NCBI RefSeq assembly: GCF_902167145.1
Contig: NC_050104.1
Coordinates: 11,306,001 to 11,370,000, forward strand
From: Zea mays
Lineage: Eukaryota; Streptophyta; Magnoliopsida; Poales; Poaceae
Length of the DNA: 64,000 nucleotides
Direction of reading: 5' to 3'
Positions within the stretch are counted from its first letter, which is position 1; each line of letters opens with the position of its first letter. This document shows, one piece after another, positions 58,988 through 64,000 of the stretch. The position numbers and the translations under genes are program-made. The notes under the pieces are model-generated. The model did not search any database. It was given only the letters and a program-made list of their open reading frames with translations, and had not been told where the DNA came from.

Positions 58988-59550
58988 GAAGAACCGGCGG
59001 CGGTGCTCTCTGGTCAGGCGCGGACGGTTCGCGGCCTGGGGCCGGACGGTCCGCGCCCTGGGGCCGGACGGTCCGCGCGTGCGCAGGGGCGGCGGAAGAT
59101 CGCCGGCGGCGCCTGGATCTCGCTCCCGGGAGGGACCCCGTCGGGGAAGAGAGATCCTAGGGGTTGTCTAGGCTCGGGCCGGCCGACCTAGACTCCTCTA
59201 ATCGGCGTAGAGTCGAAGAGAGGCGAAGAATTTAGGGATCGAGAGGCTAAACCTAAACTAGACTAGAACTACTCTTAGGATAAAATGCGAAATAGAAGTT
59301 GTATTGATTCGATTGATGATTACAAATCGGCCATAGACCTCTCTTTTATAGAGGAGGGGGCTAGACCCTTTACACGACTGGATTCCAAGCTAATTCCGCA
59401 GATCTAGCCAACAAACATAGCACAAAATTCGGAACCCTAAACTGCTCTGCGCATGCGCGGACTGTCCGGCCCCCAGGCGCGAACTGTCCGGACCGCGGAC
59501 CGTCCGGCCTCAGGGCCGAACCGTCCGCCCGCTCAAAATGGAGCTCAACA
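58955..59550 (-). repeat. 5' LTR of outer Gypsy element (596 bp)
   Basis: TATA motif TATAAAAG on the minus strand (59350-59343). Palindrome arrays at 59019-59079 and 59457-59529, including the extra 21-bp unit 59507-59527 that the other LTR lacks. Confidence 0.93.
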
Positions 59551-59570
59551 ATTTGTTTGATAATAACATA

Positions 59571-59708
59571 CTCCTCAGTACCAAAATATAATTCGTTTTA
59601 GATTAAATATACATTCATTAATTAACTTATATATCTACATTCATTATCATTTATTTGAATGTGGATAAAAAAAGGGCTCTAAAGAACTATATTTTAGGAC
59701 GTAGGGAA
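59571..59708. mobile_element. Stowaway-like MITE
   Basis: CTCCTCAGTACCAAAATATA at the left mirrors TATATTTTAGGACGTAGGGAA region at the right. TA on both sides. 138 bp. Typical Mariner-derived grass MITE. Confidence 0.75.
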
Positions 59709-59779
59709 TACCTAGTATAACAAGCAAGGTCTATGGTCTGCAGGCCAAACAGCCAGGGTGCCCGAATTAAAGTATTTTT

Positions 59780-59967
59780 GTTTCCATTCTAAATTATATA
59801 AGTTAGATTATGGTATAAGGATAAGAGAGTAAAATATTACTTTGAGACAAAAAAACAAGCTACTTAACACTAGTTTATTTCAATTTAGTTGTAGTCCCAA
59901 AGTGATATTTTATTCTACTATATTTTTATCATAATCTAGCTTATATAATTTAGGAGGGAACAAATAA
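59780..59967. mobile_element. Fold-back MITE with ~68-bp inverted arms
   Basis: TTCCATTCTAAATTATATAA at the left is inverted as TTATATAATTTAGGAGGGAA at the right, with pairing continuing for about 68 bp. Borders are approximate. Confidence 0.7.
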
Positions 59968-60613
59968 TGGATAGAGTCATTAGATCAGCCTAGTTTGGCT
60001 AAAGTTTAAAAAGAGTTAGTTTGTTAAGTTGAGACCCATATCTGTATAGGCTAGATGTAAGCAAGATCAATCTGTTTCCTCGTTGTGCATCAGCACGGCA
60101 CCTCCTCTCCCTCTGACCTCGCCCTGCCATCTCCCACTCCTACCTCCTCCGAAGTAGAAGAAACCATATCAATACCCTACTACTCTAGACCAATAGATCT
60201 TAGCACTGACAGCTTATACCTCTGTTTTATGTGAGAGAGAATCGAGAGTACCAAAGTATAGAGCCAAGCACATTGAAACGCCAAACCAGGAACATCCCAA
60301 TATGCAACAAAGATTTACAGGTATGCATCATTTTATGGAAGAAGCACCTTCAATTTAATATTTTACAACTCCTGGCTCAATGGGAGCATACATGATACAG
60401 CAGCTACGAAGAGGCAAAAGGCCCATCCAAACAAGAAAAAAAAAAGAATGGAGGCCTAGCACAACTGAAGATGCTACCTTCCACATATACATTGGACCTT
60501 TTTGCCTGCTTTCTATACAAGACAGATCACTCTACATACTTGGCCTATTTTCCCGCTCATATGAATCCTCTCTAACTGTACAGAAGAATGAAATAACCAT
60601 CCTCTCGCTATCC
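59968..60613. other. Intergenic / 3' UTR side of FAP2-like gene
   Basis: AT-rich sequence between the MITEs and the stop codon of the minus-strand gene. The part near 60300-60613 is probably 3' UTR. No other gene seen. Confidence 0.4.
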
Positions 60614-63600
60614 TCAGCGTCTTCCAATGAGCCCAGCCACGTTCTGGGCAACGACTTTTTTGGCCTCCAGTGAAACCGGTGAATCACCAATATACATGTC
60701 GAAGAAAGCCTCTGTTCATCAGACAGGAAACAGTTACAAACAAAGGAACTGTACCATATTGTAAAGCTGTTCTAGACGAATTGCATGATGTACTCCATCG
60801 TTCATCAAACGTGAAAGAGGCACAAGTTAATATTGCCCAAATTAAGCTGATATGTAGATTTCATATTTTCTTTCAGCACTTCCATATGTTCAGGGAATGG
60901 GAGTAGCAAGAATACATATTGTGCCAAGTAAATATCATTTTCCGTAATTATTTACTCCCTCAAAACTAAATTATAGGTCACTTAAGTTTTTTTAAGTCAA
61001 ACTCCTTTAACTTTGGCCAAATTTATAGAAAACTGCACCAGCATCAAATTGATTTTTATTAAATCCTCCATGAAATATGTTTTGATAGAACATTTATTTG
61101 TATTTGCATATGTTAACATATTTTCTTCTAAAACATGGTGAAATTCAAGAAATTTGACTTAGGACAAAGCTAAAGGGGACTATGATTTAGATAGAGGGAG
61201 TACTCAGAAAGTTTTTACTTACTGCAAAGATCTTTGCTCCGAACAGCACCAATTTGTTTCCCATCAACTGCATAGAAATCTTCTTGTCAAGATGGATCCA
61301 ATATTGCAGTGGAGAACAGCTCAAAAGATTTTAGCTGCATAAAGTACTTACTTTCTGTTATAAGCTTCCCATCTGATGTTTGACAGAAGTCAATCTTCGT
61401 ACCCTGCAGTTATATTTACATGTTATCCTTATAATAAAGATGAGTACAAAAACGGCTATAGACTCGGTAACATCATAACATTTACCACTATACTCAAATC
61501 CCGAATTTGGCAAAATGAACCAAGGGGAGTTATTTTTTTCTGTATTATTAACCTACTAGAGATTTATAGGGCAAAGTAATTATTTAGCTAGTTTTAGTTG
61601 CTTTTAATGTTGTACATGCAGATTTTCTTCAGCCGTGCTTATTAAAAAACATACTAAATTGTAGGAACCGAGCCTATCTCAATTGATGGTAGGCATGGTT
61701 GTACATCACCAGTCAGGTGTGAGTCCTCTTGGACGAGCCTATTTATTTTTATTTACAAGGCTGCCTAGTTTCTCCTAGGTTGGTCAAGGTAAGTTCATTG
61801 CTACTGCAAGGAACAGAGGGTGTAGTAACTAGTCAAGGGATTCTGTCTAAACTTATAGAAAATCAAATGATGGATTAGACCTTACCGAAGGTATAGCGAT
61901 ATCTTCTGTGAAGTGAGAACCAAAGGTCTTCAAGCAGTGAAAGTCTGTGTTAGGATTCATCTGGTTAAATGGAAATGCAGAAGACCTGTCAGTTCTACAC
62001 TCCACAGAACTAGAAAGAATTGCAGTAGAAGCTGAGCCACGAAGTACCTTCTGCAGCCGCAGGCCAAGGGACTTCTCAAACACACTGCAAAAAAAAATGA
62101 ATGTGAGTCGTCTTTGGGAGGACATAGTAATTTTGCGTGAGAAAAGAAGCATGAGGTTTTGTATTTCTTACTCTCGCACTGCACCAACGCTAAGGCCATT
62201 GTAGTTAACCACCAACCTGACCCTTATATCAAGGTTTTCCCTGGAAAATATAAGTTTACTAGCATCAGAATAACAGAATGAGCAAGGAGAAGAACCGAGT
62301 GTCATATGTGCTTCAAAACAACATATTCGCTGTAAGCAATCTACTTGCCCTCTCAACAAATATCTGTATTCTGAGGATTAATAAGTGGTGTATATATGCA
62401 AATGAGGCTGTGAGCTTTGCATGAGCGCCTATGTGTTATGTGTCACATGCATTCTGGTATGGATGACATTAATACACATGCAGATATAAGCAGAAATTTA
62501 ATGATAATATGTCAACTGGTAGCAAGTATTGCTCCCAGCAACCACCTAACACAATAACATATCTAACTCAGTGGCTGCTCCATATGTACCTTTGCTCTTA
62601 CATAGCTACATTCCTTAACAAGGGCAGCCACATTAGTCAGTGCTAGCCTATGCACTTCCTAAAATATATGGCCACCAACTCAAGTAGGGCCTGACTAAGA
62701 GAGGAGATTTGATCTAGGAAACAGATTCAAAAATCTCCTTTACAAATGGAACCTAAGGGTAAGCAAAAGAAGCTGAGAAATATGATGAAAATGATACATC
62801 AATATACCTGAGAAGATCACTATAGAAATCAGGGTTCTCCATCAGCTTGTCAGTTGGAAATGAAGCATACTTAGGACCCAGCTTCTCACGGATAGAAGTC
62901 GGTTGCATATCTATGAGAAAAATTCATCAGTAACTAATAGAGGTTTGTTAGTATTCATTGGCAAACTGAATGGAACAGAACCAATTTAAAAAATTATGTC
63001 TTACATAAACCAAAAGCGTAGAGGTTCAGATTTTTGACCCTCATCACTCTCATGCCTTTGAAACCTATCCCAACAAGGACCTGAAGGTTTAATTATCAAT
63101 GGAAATTGTCACATGGAGGGATCAAATCGAAGAATTTATACAAAATGATACGGAATCTGGAAAGTAATATTACCAAAATTGTACGCTTTAATTTCAATGT
63201 TTCAAAACCATTAAAAATGCATTGTGCAGATACGGAGTGCATAATAACAAATCAGTATCAGAATACACTATATACGATTATGTAGACTTTTAGTTCAAAA
63301 TTGTCAAAGAAGCAAGTTTGAATAGCCATAAAGTAAACCACAAACCATGTACCCAACTGGTACAATTTATGTATTGATCGTAATACACCACTAGCTTGAA
63401 AATGATTTCAAATGAACACACACACACAAAAAAAAAATGAAATCAATTCCTCCAGATTAAGAGAAGTTATGGTTTTAAAGAAAACGGAAATACCGCTGCA
63501 GATGGACTGGAGTCGTCTTCCAGAAATGTTGGAAATTTTATTCCAGTTTTTGGTTCAATTGGATCTTCTTGAAATATAGTACTAGGCACAGAAGGGCAAG

Positions 63601-64000
63601 CACAACTTAGGCACTTTCCTTCTACATAAGGCTGATCCACCAGTCTTCTGATATCACTGTCAATATTTCGTGATGTGATTGACTCGGCAAGCATCATTGA
63701 TGATCTTGTCCATACAAAAAAGGAAATCATCAGTTAACTAGAGACAACTATATAACAGAAAAAAAGAGTAAGGAGAGTGCATAACAAATACAAAACAAAA
63801 ACAATATTGGAGCATGGTCCTCACATATTTTCAAGTGGAGGTACAATAGCAACAGCGCCAGCTAGAGTAAGAAGATTGCATGCACGTTGCTGCTCATTTA
63901 ACAGTCGCCCAATCGTTGCACTTGCAAGCCTCGCTAAAATTAGTTGTACTGCTTGCTCTTCCCTCATTGGAAAGCTGAACTGCAGTTTAGTCAGATTTTG
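60614..64000 (-). CDS. FAP2: Chalcone-isomerase-fold fatty-acid-binding protein, FAP2-like (C-terminal ten exons, partial)
   Basis: Exons (minus): >64000-63825, 63704-63494, 63080-63005, 62910-62808, 62240-62172, 62084-62048, 61960-61886, 61403-61352, 61267-61223, 60711-60614. All phases join, giving about 313 residues ending NVAGLIGRR-stop. The N-terminal visible exon reads REEQAVQLILARLASATIGR. The CHI-fold part includes VLVGIGFKGMRVMRVKNLNL, YAFGLYMQPTSIREKLG, VRLVVNYNGLSVGAVRDVFE, MNPNTDFHCLKTFGSHFTED and FFDMYIGDSPVSLEAKK. This is the plant CHI-like FAP2 group: plastid proteins related to chalcone isomerase that bind fatty acids rather than close the flavanone ring. No stop or frameshift in the visible part. 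The start codon and transit peptide are outside the window. Confidence 0.88.
60955..61201. mobile_element. Stowaway-like MITE in last intron of FAP2-like gene
   Basis: CTCCCTCAAAACTAAATTAT at the left and ATGATTTAGATAGAGGGAG at the right are inverted. Flanked by TA (60953-60954; 61202-61203). 247 bp. It lies 22 bp from the splice donor of exon 61223-61267. Confidence 0.88.

Larger units (their letters stand above)
26880..59550 (-). mobile_element. Outer Gypsy retrotransposon, split by nested Copia (9.1 kb without insert)
   Basis: In minus orientation: 5' LTR 59550-58955, primer site, gag, [Copia 32453-55995], protease, RT-RNase H-integrase, polypurine tract, 3' LTR 27504-26880. LTR termini are TGTTGAGC...GCGTCAACA on the element strand. 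The pol order RT, RNase H, integrase is Gypsy-type. Two gag frameshifts, a TGA before RT and a protease-to-RT frame break make this copy inactive. LTRs differ at about 15 bases (about 2.7%) plus three indels, roughly one million years at the usual grass LTR rate. Flanking 5-mers (GTTTA left, ATTTG right) do not match, so no target duplication is seen. Confidence 0.92.

Overview
The window looks like nuclear DNA of a grass, most likely maize or another Zea/Andropogoneae species. Two intact-looking split plant genes at 18-23 kb and 60-64 kb are separated and surrounded by transposons. The 152-residue product of the first gene, the high-copy GC-rich LTR families and the Helitron, Tourist, Stowaway and hAT elements all fit a maize-like genome. 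The species call is inference; no database was searched.

Layout. 0-3 kb: a head-to-tail array of Helitron-like units on the minus strand, with 3' termini (CTAG) directly abutting 5' termini (TCT). 3.4 kb: a frameshifted carboxylesterase gene fragment. 4.06-17.56 kb: a candidate terminal-inverted-repeat element next to TA microsatellites with internal ~671-bp repeats, split by a very young Gypsy-type LTR retrotransposon (5283-16593, target duplication GTATA) whose single ORF fuses gag to RNase H and a catalytically broken integrase. 18.6-22.9 kb (minus): a six-exon gene for the chloroplast ferredoxin-thioredoxin reductase catalytic subunit; its fourth intron holds a Tourist/PIF-like and an hAT-like element and its last intron is GC-AG. 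23.5-26.7 kb: a probable Helitron with fragments of an L7/L12 ribosomal protein gene and an HMG-CoA synthase gene, plus a MITE nested inside a MITE.

26.88-59.55 kb is a three-level nest. The outer Gypsy element (minus strand) is split by a SIRE/Maximus-like Copia element (32453-55995, plus strand, target duplication TCGGC) with a third ORF. The 3' LTR of that Copia element is split by a non-coding element with very long LTRs (42698-54523, minus strand, target duplication GGAGT). Hand-compared LTR divergence falls with nesting depth (about 2.7%, about 1%, very few differences), as expected. One LTR of the innermost element carries a 1416-bp core in three copies linked by 161-bp fold-back connectors; the other LTR has one copy.

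59.5-64 kb: Stowaway-like MITEs and the 3' ten exons (minus strand) of a chalcone-isomerase-fold fatty-acid-binding protein gene (FAP2-like) that continues past the window end.

The pattern that stands out most is a short palindrome, CGGACNGTCCG, repeated at about 22-bp spacing in LTRs, leaders and protein-coding parts of both the outer Gypsy and the Copia element, and apparently nowhere else in the window. Sister LTRs of single insertions differ by whole 21-22 bp units, so the module is gained or lost as a unit.
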